Assembly (NCBI GenBank): GCA_964537825.1 | Contig: CAZIDL010000010.1 | Span: 1-54,559 of the forward strand | Source: CAZIDL01 sp964537825 | Lineage (GTDB): Bacteria; Bacteroidota; Bacteroidia; Flavobacteriales_D; CAYVSK01 | DNA length: 54,559 nt | Reading direction: 5' to 3' | Shown here: positions 41,647 to 49,817 of the stretch, piece after piece | How positions within the stretch are numbered: the stretch's first letter is position 1 | Layout of the letters: the number at the start of each line of letters is the position of its first letter | Translations under genes and position numbers: made by a program | The notes under the pieces: model-generated | Databases searched by the model: none | Seen by the model: only the letters and a program-made list of their open reading frames with translations | Told to the model about the DNA's origin: nothing

Positions 41647-42428
41647 TGAAAATGGACCTCCCTTATATTCCGGACCGCACCGAAAAACCCCGTGAAAAGG
41701 GAGTTACGATGATGATGGACAAGGGGCTCGGTCCGAAACAAGTGGAGGGCTTCATCGAAGCGGCCGGTCGTTATACCGATATGGTCAAACTCGGTTTTGG
41801 TTCCTCCTATTTCAGCGATCACCTCGAAGAAAAGATCCGTCTTTATCAAGAGGCCGGTATCCAGCCATATCTGGGTGGAACCTTTTTCGAGGCTTACATC
41901 GCCCGCGACATGTTCGAGGATTACCAAAGCCTGTTGGACGAACTCGGACTACGAATGGCCGAGGTCTCGGATGGATCCGTGATCCTTCCCCATGAGAAGA
42001 AGTGCGAGTACATTCAGACCCTCAGTCAACAAGTGACCGTCCTCTCCGAAGTGGGTTCAAAAGAAGAAGGCATCCTGATCAGTCCGGGCAAATGGATCAA
42101 CATGATGCTGAGCGAACTCGAATCGGGATCCTGGAAGGTGATCGCTGAAGCCCGGGAAAGCGGAAATGTGGGAATATTTCGTCCCAATGGGACCGCTCAT
42201 ACCGTCCTCGTCAACAAGATCGTCCGTCAGGTCCCGGAGGAGCGGATCATGTGGGAAACGCCCAAAAAAGCTCAGCAAGTTTGGTTCATCGACCTATTGG
42301 GAGCCAACGTGAACCTCGGTAATATCGGACACGAGGAAGTGATCCCTCTAGAAACCCTTCGCTGCGGGCTTCGAGGAGACACTTTTTTCAATTACCTTCC
42401 GGACGAAGTGATCGAAAAAATAAGTTAA
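41646..42428 (+). CDS. Phosphosulfolactate synthase-like (ComA/HSA32 family) protein
   Basis: A 260-residue TIM-barrel protein. It matches the phosphosulfolactate synthase family: DKGLGPKQVEGFIEAAGRY (about 26-44), DMVKLGFGSSYF, IQPYLGGTFFEAYIARDMF, LRMAEVSDGSVILP, VGSKEEGIL and LRGDTFF. In methanogens this enzyme adds sulfite to phosphoenolpyruvate as the first step to coenzyme M; plant homologues (HSA32) are heat-associated. No other coenzyme M, sulfolactate or cysteate gene is near, so the bacterial role is open. Sulfonate or sulfonolipid precursor supply is one speculation. Translation is coupled to the TPR gene, whose TGA overlaps this ATG; a second ATG six bases on is also possible. Confidence 0.8.
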   Translation: MKMDLPYIPDRTEKPREKGVTMMMDKGLGPKQVEGFIEAAGRYTDMVKLGFGSSYFSDHLEEKIRLYQEAGIQPYLGGTFFEAYIARDMFEDYQSLLDELGLRMAEVSDGSVILPHEKKCEYIQTLSQQVTVLSEVGSKEEGILISPGKWINMMLSELESGSWKVIAEARESGNVGIFRPNGTAHTVLVNKIVRQVPEERIMWETPKKAQQVWFIDLLGANVNLGNIGHEEVIPLETLRCGLRGDTFFNYLPDEVIEKIS

Positions 42429-42438
42429 CGCGCCACTT

Positions 42439-42753
42439 ATGAAGGAAATGACCGTTCAAGAGCTCAAAGATAAATTGGACCAAGGTGAATCTTTGAAGCT
42501 CGTCGATGTGCGTGAACCTGACGAGGCGGATATTTGCGATATCGGGGGTGATCTGATACCGATGGGTGAGGTCCTGCAACGGATCGATGAACTGCCACAG
42601 GATCGCCCACTCATCATCCATTGCCGAAGTGGGAAACGATCCGGTAAGATCGTGGAAAAGCTCGAAGAGAAAGGCTACGACAACGTCTATAACCTAAAGG
42701 GTGGGGTTCTGGCCTGGGCTGACGAGATCGACCCCTCCCTCCCCAAATACTAA
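42439..42753 (+). CDS. Single-domain rhodanese (sulfurtransferase-like)
   Basis: A 104-residue cytoplasmic rhodanese. LKLVDVREPDEADICDIGGD (about 19-38) and the active-site loop HCRSGKRSGK with the catalytic cysteine near residue 62, then GYDNVYNLKGGVLAW. This form resembles GlpE/MoeB-associated rhodaneses that carry persulfide sulfur. It lies 10 bases after the phosphosulfolactate-synthase-like gene and 12 before DUF368, so all three are probably one transcript; a shared sulfur theme with the former is suggestive only. Confidence 0.92.
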   Translation: MKEMTVQELKDKLDQGESLKLVDVREPDEADICDIGGDLIPMGEVLQRIDELPQDRPLIIHCRSGKRSGKIVEKLEEKGYDNVYNLKGGVLAWADEIDPSLPKY

Positions 42754-42765
42754 AGCTTCCCTCCG

Positions 42766-43680
42766 ATGGCGGGCACGGGTTGGCGGGCAGGCCTCACCAC
42801 TTTCTTCAAAGGGATGGCCATGGGGGCTGCGGATATCGTTCCCGGCGTTTCCGGTGGAACCATCGCCCTGATCACTGGGATCTACGAGCGGCTGATCCGA
42901 GCTCTGAACAACATCGATCATAAGCTTTGGAGGCTTTTCCAGGAAAAAGGCGTATCCGAAGTATGGCATCGCATCGATGGTAATTTCCTTACTGCCCTCC
43001 TCTTAGGGGTCCTGGGGAGCATTCTTTCCCTTGCCAACCTACTACATCACTTCCTGAAGGATCATCCGACCCTGGTCTGGTCCTTTTTTTTCGGACTTAT
43101 CGCTGCGAGCGTGTTCTTCGTGGGCAAAAGAGCCCATCATTGGCATTTCGGGACGGTTCTGAGTTTTCTGGTCGGAACGGTCGTCGCGTTCATGATCACC
43201 CTTCTCCCACCAATGGCCGCCCCTGAACAAGCCTATTCTTTCTTTTTCGCCGGGATGTTGGCCATATCGGCCATGATCCTGCCCGGCATATCAGGCAGCT
43301 TCATCCTGGTCCTGCTCGGAGCCTACAAGGCGGTACTCGCAGCGATCAAAGAGCTCGATCTGGCGATCCTTGCTTTTATGACAGGAGGATGTGTCGTGGG
43401 CCTCCTCACCTTTTCCAAGCTTCTCAACTGGATGTTCCGCCGCTACCATGATCTCACGATCGCCCTTATGAGCGGCTTTCTTTTGGGATCCCTCAATAAG
43501 GTCTGGCCATGGAAAGAAAAGAGCATTCAGGTAGATGGAAAGGAATTGCCCGGAAGCAATGTTACACCTTGGGAGTATGCAGAGATGACGGGGCAATCCC
43601 CCAACCTCTACTATGCTTCCGCCCTAGCCCTAGCTGGAGCAGGGCTCATCATCCTTATAGAGGGCAGCTCTGAGAAATGA
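42766..43680 (+). CDS. DUF368 membrane protein (PopT-type polyprenyl-phosphate translocase)
   Basis: A 304-residue inner-membrane protein with about eight to nine hydrophobic segments. The family signatures are two similar Pro/Gly/Ser motifs in opposite halves: GAADIVPGVSGGTIALITGI (about 20-39) and ISAMILPGISGSFILVLLGA (about 166-185). DUF368 proteins were identified as undecaprenyl-phosphate translocases that recycle the lipid carrier for cell-wall synthesis. The PGxSGG/PGISGS pair fits an inverted-repeat transporter. The C-terminal part after about 250 is partly polar (KEKSIQVDGKELPG) before a last span. Substrate is inferred from the family. Confidence 0.88.
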   Translation: MAGTGWRAGLTTFFKGMAMGAADIVPGVSGGTIALITGIYERLIRALNNIDHKLWRLFQEKGVSEVWHRIDGNFLTALLLGVLGSILSLANLLHHFLKDHPTLVWSFFFGLIAASVFFVGKRAHHWHFGTVLSFLVGTVVAFMITLLPPMAAPEQAYSFFFAGMLAISAMILPGISGSFILVLLGAYKAVLAAIKELDLAILAFMTGGCVVGLLTFSKLLNWMFRRYHDLTIALMSGFLLGSLNKVWPWKEKSIQVDGKELPGSNVTPWEYAEMTGQSPNLYYASALALAGAGLIILIEGSSEK

Positions 43681-43762
43681 ACTTCCGTCGCCTCTACTTA
43701 GGAATGGCTGATCCGATCCGTTCTTTGAGTCAGGACCTTTTGACCTACACCGGGAGGGTGAA

Positions 43763-44833
43763 CTATTCCACCTCCTGACTGATGTAATTGGAGTTCAGCA
43801 ACCCGAGCAAGCCCATGTACTGGATCCTGAAAGAGATCGTATCCCCCACCTTGTAAGAAGCACTGGATTCCCCTACATCCATGATCAACATGTCCGAACT
43901 GGCCCCTGCGATCGAAATGCCTTCATCTTCCGGCTCGATATATTCCGGATCGATGTCAAGAAGACCGATATCCAGGATCGCCCGGTAAGAGCTTTTTCCA
44001 TAATCGGACTCATCGATCTCGAAGGTCTCCCCTTGAGGATCCTCTCCGATCTCACCGGTGGGCACCTTCGGCTTTTTGGTGAGCTCGATGATCTCTGCAT
44101 AGAGATGGAAAGCATCGCTTTCCATCCCCTCCAGGGGCTTTTGCTCGAATAGATCATTGCCGAAATACAGGGTCTCACCGATCCTGAAATGATTGATGCC
44201 ACCTGGTAAGCGGTTCTTGAAGAGGAGTGGCAAGACGATCGAAGTGCCTCCTGATACCCAAGGAATGTGAATGTTGAACTTGGCCTCGATCAATTGCTTA
44301 TATAGACTGAGCTGAATGAGCTTGTCTTCCGAGGGCATCACCCCGTACATGCAATTGAGGTTGGTCCCCAATCCCACGACCTCGATATTTGGGAGTTCGA
44401 AGATCTTACCATAGAAGTCGATCAGTTCATTGCCCATCACTCCTTCACGGAGATCCCCAAGCTCGATCATGATGATGACCTTGTGCTTTTTTTCCTGTTG
44501 TTGGGCTTCTTCGCTAAGGGCTTTGATCGTAAGGTACTCCGTATTGAAGCTTACGTCGGCATAGCTGACGATATCCGGGATCGCCCCTTTTGCAGGGGGT
44601 TTGATATAGACGGTCTGCACCGTTGGGTCGATCTCCTTGACCTGCGCCAAATTGCTGATCCGCGAATCGTGGATCTCTTTGACCCCAAGATCGATCAACT
44701 CGTTTAAATAGACCGAGCTCCCGCAAAGGACCTTTGATACCACTCCCCATTCTATCCCCCGTTCCTTGAAGATGCGGTCAAGGAAATGGAAGTTGGTCCG
44801 GAGCTTTTCACGATCAAGTTTGATAACGGCCAT
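43763..44833 (-). CDS. Alanine racemase N-domain protein (ornithine/alanine racemase-like)
   Basis: A 356-residue pyridoxal-phosphate barrel enzyme. It opens MAVIKLDREKLRTNFHFLDR with the PLP lysine in VVSKVLCGS (Lys34). Later IMIELGDLREGVM, VVGLGTNLNCMYG and GINHFRIGETLYFGNDLF match the YhfX/ornithine racemase subgroup rather than classical Alr. The C-terminal beta domain follows (ILDIGLLDIDPEYIEPEDEG, LIMDVGESSASYKVGDTISF). The substrate cannot be read from sequence. The first in-frame codon, TTG at 44851, overlaps the alr stop; ATG at 44833 begins at the conserved strand and was chosen. It is directly downstream of alr on the same strand. Confidence 0.82.
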   Translation of the reverse strand: MAVIKLDREKLRTNFHFLDRIFKERGIEWGVVSKVLCGSSVYLNELIDLGVKEIHDSRISNLAQVKEIDPTVQTVYIKPPAKGAIPDIVSYADVSFNTEYLTIKALSEEAQQQEKKHKVIIMIELGDLREGVMGNELIDFYGKIFELPNIEVVGLGTNLNCMYGVMPSEDKLIQLSLYKQLIEAKFNIHIPWVSGGTSIVLPLLFKNRLPGGINHFRIGETLYFGNDLFEQKPLEGMESDAFHLYAEIIELTKKPKVPTGEIGEDPQGETFEIDESDYGKSSYRAILDIGLLDIDPEYIEPEDEGISIAGASSDMLIMDVGESSASYKVGDTISFRIQYMGLLGLLNSNYISQEVE

Positions 44834-44847
44834 AAAAGACTGGGAGA

Positions 44848-45999
44848 TCAATCCACCACCATGCGGGGTATACTCGTGGAAAGTTTGGTAAGGAGTTCAT
44901 AGTTCAACTGATCGCTCATTTCACCGAAGGCGGCTACCGAAATGGTCAGATCACCTTGGGTTCCGATCAACACCACCTCATCCCCTTTTTCCGTTTCTGG
45001 GACATCCGTAATATCCGCCAATAACATGTTCATGTTGACCGTACCTACTACCCCTACGCGATGTTGGTTGATCAGGATGCGCCCGAAATTACTCAGGGAT
45101 CGGGAATAACCATCCGCGTAACCTACCGGAACGGCAGCGATCTTCATGTCCTGCCTGGCCATATACGAATTGCCGTAACCGATGAACTCCCCGGCCTGTA
45201 CTTCCTTCGTGCTCATCACCTTGCTTTTCCAGGATATGACCCGTTCGAGCGGTCCTCTTCGGTCTGCCTTTCCCTGGAGGTAATTGATGAAGCTTTCGGT
45301 ACTGGGCCAGAACCCGTACTGCAAGATCCCGATACGGACCATGTCCAGCCGGGTTTTGGGATAGCCTATCGTCGCAGCTGAAGATGCCACATGCCGGTAT
45401 TTTGGAACGATGCCGTACCTTTTCAGGTAATTCGTCATCTTCTTGTACTGCCTGAATTGTTCCGTGACCCTGAAATAATTGGCGATATGTTCCGCTCCGG
45501 CGAAATGGGTGCATACCCCTAACAATTCGTAAGCATTCCATTGATCCTTCAGAAAGCGCACTTTGCGACTGAGCTCTTCCCGATCGAAACCAAGACGGTT
45601 CATGCCCGTCTCGAGTTGAAGGTGGATGCGGGCGGGCTTTTTCATACGCTTGGCCGTCTGGACGATCTGCTCGAGACGATCCATTTCAAAAACGTACATT
45701 TCCACCTCGTTCTCGATGGCCCAAAAGAGCTCATCGTTGTCGATCATCCCCATTATCATCACGTCGGTGTCCTCCTGTTTCACCTTGCTCACCCGAAGGG
45801 CTTCATCGGCATTATAGACAGCGATATGGTCGATGCCAGCTTCCTCGATCATAGGGGCCATCTCCTCGATACCGTGACCGTAAGCGTTTCCCTTGACAAC
45901 GCTCGATATCTTCACGTTCGGACCGACCTCCTCTCTTAGGACGTTGATGTTGTTCTTTAGCGCTGAGCGGCTCAGCTCGATATAGGATGATGGGAACAT
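44848..45999 (-). CDS. alr: Alanine racemase
   Basis: A 383-residue enzyme making D-alanine for peptidoglycan. YIELSRSALKNNINVLREEV opens, with the PLP lysine Lys36 in VVKGNAYGHG. IHLQLETGMNRLGF and LGVCTHFAGAEH follow. The C-terminal domain has GYGNSYMARQDMKIAAVPVG, whose tyrosine corresponds to the second catalytic base, and ADGYSRSLSNFGRIL. The usual CMDM-type segment reads VNMNM here, so the family cysteine is replaced. Otherwise a normal Alr. It lies upstream of and nearly touching the second racemase-fold gene (14 bases). Confidence 0.92.
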   Translation of the reverse strand: MFPSSYIELSRSALKNNINVLREEVGPNVKISSVVKGNAYGHGIEEMAPMIEEAGIDHIAVYNADEALRVSKVKQEDTDVMIMGMIDNDELFWAIENEVEMYVFEMDRLEQIVQTAKRMKKPARIHLQLETGMNRLGFDREELSRKVRFLKDQWNAYELLGVCTHFAGAEHIANYFRVTEQFRQYKKMTNYLKRYGIVPKYRHVASSAATIGYPKTRLDMVRIGILQYGFWPSTESFINYLQGKADRRGPLERVISWKSKVMSTKEVQAGEFIGYGNSYMARQDMKIAAVPVGYADGYSRSLSNFGRILINQHRVGVVGTVNMNMLLADITDVPETEKGDEVVLIGTQGDLTISVAAFGEMSDQLNYELLTKLSTSIPRMVVD

Positions 46000-46051
46000 C
46001 CGCTAATGGCTGTTTTAAGGATATACTTGAAATTTCGTTGTCGTTGACCGG

Positions 46052-47200
46052 CTAATACCCCCCTGTCTCTTGCCTTGCGATCCCTTCGAATATCTGGACC
46101 CCTTGCTCGATGATATCATCCGGGAAATCGAGTTCAGGATTGTGCAGGTCAGGGCTATCTTCCCCAGCCCCTAGACCGAATAGGGTGCCGGGGCAGCGAT
46201 GGAGGAAATGCCCGAAATCCTCGGACCACTTGAAAGGAGCTTTGATCCGCCGTTGCTCAAGACCGGCATCTTGGGCCGCTTTCTCTACAAGCTCATTGGT
46301 CGCTTCATCGTTGATGCTCGCTGGAAAAACCTCTTTTTCGTCGAAGGAAACGACCAGGTCGTTCTCTCTTGCTTCTTTGATGGCGATCTCTTCAGCCTTT
46401 TCCGTCAGAAAGGCCATATCATCCTCCCTATAGGAACGCAGGGTCGCCCGGACCTCAGCTTCCCCCGGACTGGTCCCGAAGGCGATCGAACCAAGGCGCG
46501 CATGGACCACTGTCACGAGAACAAAATCCTCAAAACTCTCCCGCTGAGACAAAAAGAAGTATTGCTTCACGATCTCTGCCATCGCCAAAGCAGGCGAGAC
46601 CCCGTTCTGGGGTTCTCCCGCATGCGAAGTCCTCCCATAGAGAAAGACCTCCTTGCCTTTGGAAGCAGAGGCAAAAACACCAGGCTTGGTGATCACGCAC
46701 CCTTTCGGGTACCCCGGCAAATTATGGAGTGCATACGCCTTATCGGGCATATAAGGAGCAAAACGAGGGTCTTTCAGAACCCGATCAGCCCCTTCTCCGG
46801 TCTCCTCAGCAGGTTGATACAATATTACTACGCGCCCTTTTTCAGGCCTGCGCTTGGCCAGAGCGACCCCTAGGCCACTAAGAACGGTCATATGCCCATC
46901 ATGTCCGCACTTATGGGAGATCCCTGGGTGCTCAGATGAATGTCCTTCAACCTTCTGTTCCTGAATAGGCAATGCATCCAATTCACAGCGAAAGAGGATC
47001 GTAGGCCCTTGCTCCTGACCTTCATAAACGGCTAGCAGTCCATCCCCGCCCAGTTTTTCGATCAGTTCGTCCGGAGAAGCGTTCTCGCGAAGAAAACTAG
47101 CGATGGTCTGAGCTGTTCTTCCTTCCTGCCCGGATAGCTCGGGGAAGCGATGGAGTTGATGCCGCAGTCCGACCAGTCCTTCAGAGGCTTTTACGCTCAT
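46052..47200 (-). CDS. M20-family amidohydrolase
   Basis: A 382-residue zinc amidohydrolase/peptidase of the M20D type. LRHQLHRFPELSGQEGRTA opens the family. Metal ligands are in ILFRCELDALPIQEQ, SHKCGHDGHMTVL, LYQPAEETGEGADRVL and YALHNLPGYPKG, and the last histidine in SPDLHNPELDFPDDI. A dimerisation lid domain lies in the middle (EVFLYGRTSHAGEPQNGVSP). Substrates of such enzymes are N-acyl amino acids, hippurate or auxin conjugates; which one is unknown. The gene starts inside the end of the GNAT gene (4-base ATGA overlap). Confidence 0.9.
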   Translation of the reverse strand: MSVKASEGLVGLRHQLHRFPELSGQEGRTAQTIASFLRENASPDELIEKLGGDGLLAVYEGQEQGPTILFRCELDALPIQEQKVEGHSSEHPGISHKCGHDGHMTVLSGLGVALAKRRPEKGRVVILYQPAEETGEGADRVLKDPRFAPYMPDKAYALHNLPGYPKGCVITKPGVFASASKGKEVFLYGRTSHAGEPQNGVSPALAMAEIVKQYFFLSQRESFEDFVLVTVVHARLGSIAFGTSPGEAEVRATLRSYREDDMAFLTEKAEEIAIKEARENDLVVSFDEKEVFPASINDEATNELVEKAAQDAGLEQRRIKAPFKWSEDFGHFLHRCPGTLFGLGAGEDSPDLHNPELDFPDDIIEQGVQIFEGIARQETGGY

Positions 47201-47670
47201 CTACTCCCTTCATTTTGGCTCTGCTGGTTCTTCTCCCAGCGGTATTCCAGGTATTTGTTGGTGAAACCGGTCTTTTCGTAAAGATGCCGGGCCGGATTAT
47301 CTTCCTCTACATGGAGGGCAATGTCACCTTTGGCCATTTCCTGAGCCTTTCCGATCAGTTTCTTCCCGAGACCGGTCCCTCGCGCATCTTCATGGACCGC
47401 AATATAGACCAGGATGTTCTCAGGGATGTAACCGCTCATTCCGGTATTGTTGATCACCACTGACCCGAGTACTTTATCTCCTTCACCGTATTCGACCAAA
47501 AGGAACCCGCCTTCTCCCGGATGGTCGCTAAGGGAATACTCTATCGCCCGCTCGATGTACTCCCGCGGATCCCCGAACTGATCGAGATGCTGATGCAGGA
47601 AATCGACGATGTGGTCCTTCTGAAGGAAGGTGGGTTTATCCATGCTGGTATAGATGGATGTCTCGGACAT
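47197..47670 (-). CDS. GNAT-family acetyltransferase
   Basis: A 157-residue single-domain GNAT enzyme. Strand beta-4 and the acetyl-CoA loop read ILVYIAVHEDARGTGLGKKL, with the RGTGLGK pyrophosphate-binding motif, followed by ALHVEEDNPARHLYEKTGF, the conserved N-x-x-A-x-x-x-Y ending. The acceptor is unknown. It overlaps the M20 amidohydrolase start by 4 bases (ATGA), so an N-acylation/deacylation pair in one operon is possible. Confidence 0.9.
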   Translation of the reverse strand: MSETSIYTSMDKPTFLQKDHIVDFLHQHLDQFGDPREYIERAIEYSLSDHPGEGGFLLVEYGEGDKVLGSVVINNTGMSGYIPENILVYIAVHEDARGTGLGKKLIGKAQEMAKGDIALHVEEDNPARHLYEKTGFTNKYLEYRWEKNQQSQNEGSR

Positions 47671-47694
47671 GGGTGTTGAGATTTTTCGTAAAGG

Positions 47695-49287
47695 TCAGGA
47701 ATTTCTCACATTCCGGCCCAGTATCAGGAAAACAAGCAAGGAAGCAGATATGCCGAAGATATTGGGATCCAAGCTCCAGGGAAGTTGGAAACTGATATCC
47801 AATAACTCGGAACGAAGGAGCTGCGCATCCTCGATCTCCCTGGCAAGGGTGGCAGGGACCTTGTCACTTTCCTGAAGACGCTCCATGATATGGGGAAAAC
47901 TTTCTTGCAAGGAAACGAGCTTTTCAGAGGTCAAGGCTTCAGCTTTTGGGGTGATCCGTAGGGACATGAGCACCACGGTCGTCACCCCTCCCAAGAGCAT
48001 GGAAGCGATAGCCGCGTTCGGCTTTCTGATACGAAAAACGAGCCCTCCGATCAAAGGCACCAAAAGGCCGGACACCATGAATGCATACGAGCGAAGCATC
48101 AGGTCCAGAACGTTGGTGACGGCCATAGCCAGGACCAGAGCCACCCCCCCTAGTACAAATGTCAAAACCTGGGATATCCAGAGAAAAGAAGGCTTGCGAT
48201 CGTCCATCCGAAAGAGCGGTGCGATAAGGTCACTTGCAAAATTCCCGGACCCTGCCATCAAACAACTATCGGCCGTACTGAGGATCGCGGACAGGTAGGC
48301 GGACATCATGAGCCCCATAAGCCCCGGAGGGAGCACCGTCTTCAACAAAAGCGGAAGTCCCTTCTCCGGGTCCATGCTCGCGACATTATCAGGCCCGATG
48401 TCGGGAAGGATCCCCTGAACAGCAGCGACCCTTGCCATCAGGCCAAGACTGACCCCCATAAAGGCCATGATCGGCCATTCGAATAAGCCGGCATAGAACC
48501 AAGCTCTTTTGGCCGTTCGCTCGTCCCGGCATGAATAGATCCGTTGGTAAAGGGTCATACCGACGAACCAGATCGGGATGATCGTCACGCTCCAATTGAT
48601 AAGGTCCTGCCAGCGAAGGTTGGAAAGGGTGAAAAATTCAGGGCCCAGCGTTTCCGTCATTCCTTGCCACCCTCCTACACTAGAATAAGCGAGAGGTATC
48701 CCGATAAAGATGAGCCCGCTCATTAGAATGATCCATTGCACCGTATCGGTATAGATCACTGCTTTCAGACCACCCAGGACCGTATAGACCACTGCGATGA
48801 TGCCCATGACGATAAGAGCAGTGGACTCGTCCAGGCCCGAGAGCGTACTCGATGCCAAAGTTGCACCTGCTCGGATCTGTGATCCGGTGAACCCGATGTA
48901 TCCAATACCGGATATAAGCCCTGCGATCAAGGCCGTCCGACCATTGAAGAGGTAACCGAAGATCTGCGGGAAGGTGGTGAAATGAGCGAAATGCTCCTGC
49001 TTCACCCTGGGAATAAGCACGACAGCACTGATCCAAGCACCCAACAACCCGGTAAAGAGCATCCAGGATCCGCTCAATCCGATCAGAAACCCCAACCCTC
49101 CGAGACCGATCGAAAAACCTCCCCCTACATCGGTGGCCACCACGGATAACCCCACGTGCAAGGAACTCATGTTCCGCCCTCCTACGTAGTAGTCATCGGT
49201 GCCTTTGTTGCGGTGGAAGAAGAAAAAACCCACCCCCAACATGACCAACATGTAGAGGATGAATATGATCGCGTCGACGGGATGCAT
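47695..49287 (-). CDS. Sodium:solute symporter family transporter
   Basis: A 530-residue membrane protein with about thirteen hydrophobic segments. The N-terminal region has the SSS signature GTDDYYVGGRNMSSLHVGLS (about 29-48) and GGGFSIGLGGLGFLIGLSGS, with a downstream AVVYTVLGGLKAVIYTDTVQ containing the conserved GG-K-V-TD element. SAYLSAILSTADSCLMAGSG is the family's sodium-site helix. A C-terminal cytoplasmic/periplasmic extension (EKLVSLQESFPHIMERLQES) precedes a last span. The solute is unknown. It is 24 bases downstream of the GNAT gene in the reverse direction of reading (upstream on the minus strand), so it is likely the first gene of the same run. Confidence 0.9.
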   Translation of the reverse strand: MHPVDAIIFILYMLVMLGVGFFFFHRNKGTDDYYVGGRNMSSLHVGLSVVATDVGGGFSIGLGGLGFLIGLSGSWMLFTGLLGAWISAVVLIPRVKQEHFAHFTTFPQIFGYLFNGRTALIAGLISGIGYIGFTGSQIRAGATLASSTLSGLDESTALIVMGIIAVVYTVLGGLKAVIYTDTVQWIILMSGLIFIGIPLAYSSVGGWQGMTETLGPEFFTLSNLRWQDLINWSVTIIPIWFVGMTLYQRIYSCRDERTAKRAWFYAGLFEWPIMAFMGVSLGLMARVAAVQGILPDIGPDNVASMDPEKGLPLLLKTVLPPGLMGLMMSAYLSAILSTADSCLMAGSGNFASDLIAPLFRMDDRKPSFLWISQVLTFVLGGVALVLAMAVTNVLDLMLRSYAFMVSGLLVPLIGGLVFRIRKPNAAIASMLLGGVTTVVLMSLRITPKAEALTSEKLVSLQESFPHIMERLQESDKVPATLAREIEDAQLLRSELLDISFQLPWSLDPNIFGISASLLVFLILGRNVRNS

Positions 49288-49314
49288 GATAAGAAAACCT
49301 CCCTGGATCTAACG

Positions 49315-49345
49315 AAAAAAGGCCGCCCGGAAGGGGCGACCTTGT
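49315..49345 (-). terminator. Intrinsic terminator of rpmE
   Basis: GGTCGCCC pairs with GGGCGGCC (minus strand; 49321-49341), with one G-T wobble and loop CTTCC, followed by six Ts (49315-49320). Confidence 0.85.
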
Positions 49346-49369
49346 AAGTTCGGGAAAGAAGTTGGGAAC

Positions 49370-49672
49370 TTATCCCTCCTTTTCGTCCGCTCCCCCTTGC
49401 TTGCCTTTATTTTCTTTTTGTTCGTAGAACTTCTTGTAGCGGTTCTTGAAACGGTCTACGCGTCCGGCGGTATCCACGAGGTTCATCTTGCCCGTATAAT
49501 AAGGATGCGACGTGTTGGAGATCTCCACCTTTACAAGGGGATACTCACTACCGTCCTCCCATTCGATGGTCTCGTTAGTCGGTGTAGCAGACCGCGTTAG
49601 AAAGGAATACCCGTTCGACATGTCCTTGAAGACCACGTATCGGTATTCGTCAGGATGGATCCCCTTTTTCAT
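49370..49672 (-). CDS. rpmE2: 50S ribosomal protein L31, type B (zinc-free)
   Basis: A 100-residue L31 of the long B type. MKKGIHPDEYRYVVFKDMSN, SATPTNETIEWEDGSEYPLV and ISNTSHPYYTGKMNLVDTAG-type residues are characteristic, as is RVDRFKNRYKKFYEQ. There is no cysteine, so it cannot hold the structural zinc of A-type L31. No other rpmE is in view. It has its own -7 box 22 bases upstream and a strong terminator. The C-terminal tail is Lys/Glu/Gly-rich. Confidence 0.95.
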   Translation of the reverse strand: MKKGIHPDEYRYVVFKDMSNGYSFLTRSATPTNETIEWEDGSEYPLVKVEISNTSHPYYTGKMNLVDTAGRVDRFKNRYKKFYEQKENKGKQGGADEKEG

Positions 49673-49694
49673 GACCTTTCTTTTTTTGCTGCCA

Positions 49695-49702
49695 CAAAGA
49701 TA
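49695..49702 (-). promoter_or_regulatory. Candidate -7 promoter box of rpmE2
   Basis: TATCTTTG on the minus strand matches TAnnTTTG, 22 bases before the ATG. Confidence 0.55.
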
Positions 49703-49817
49703 ATGGATCCCTCCGGATGGTCCGAGCTCGGTAGCCCATTTATCGGTACGGTTTTGAAAGAACGCATAGCTTTATGATATTCGAGCTTTGGAAGCGAACG
49801 CTCAAAGACCTATTCTA

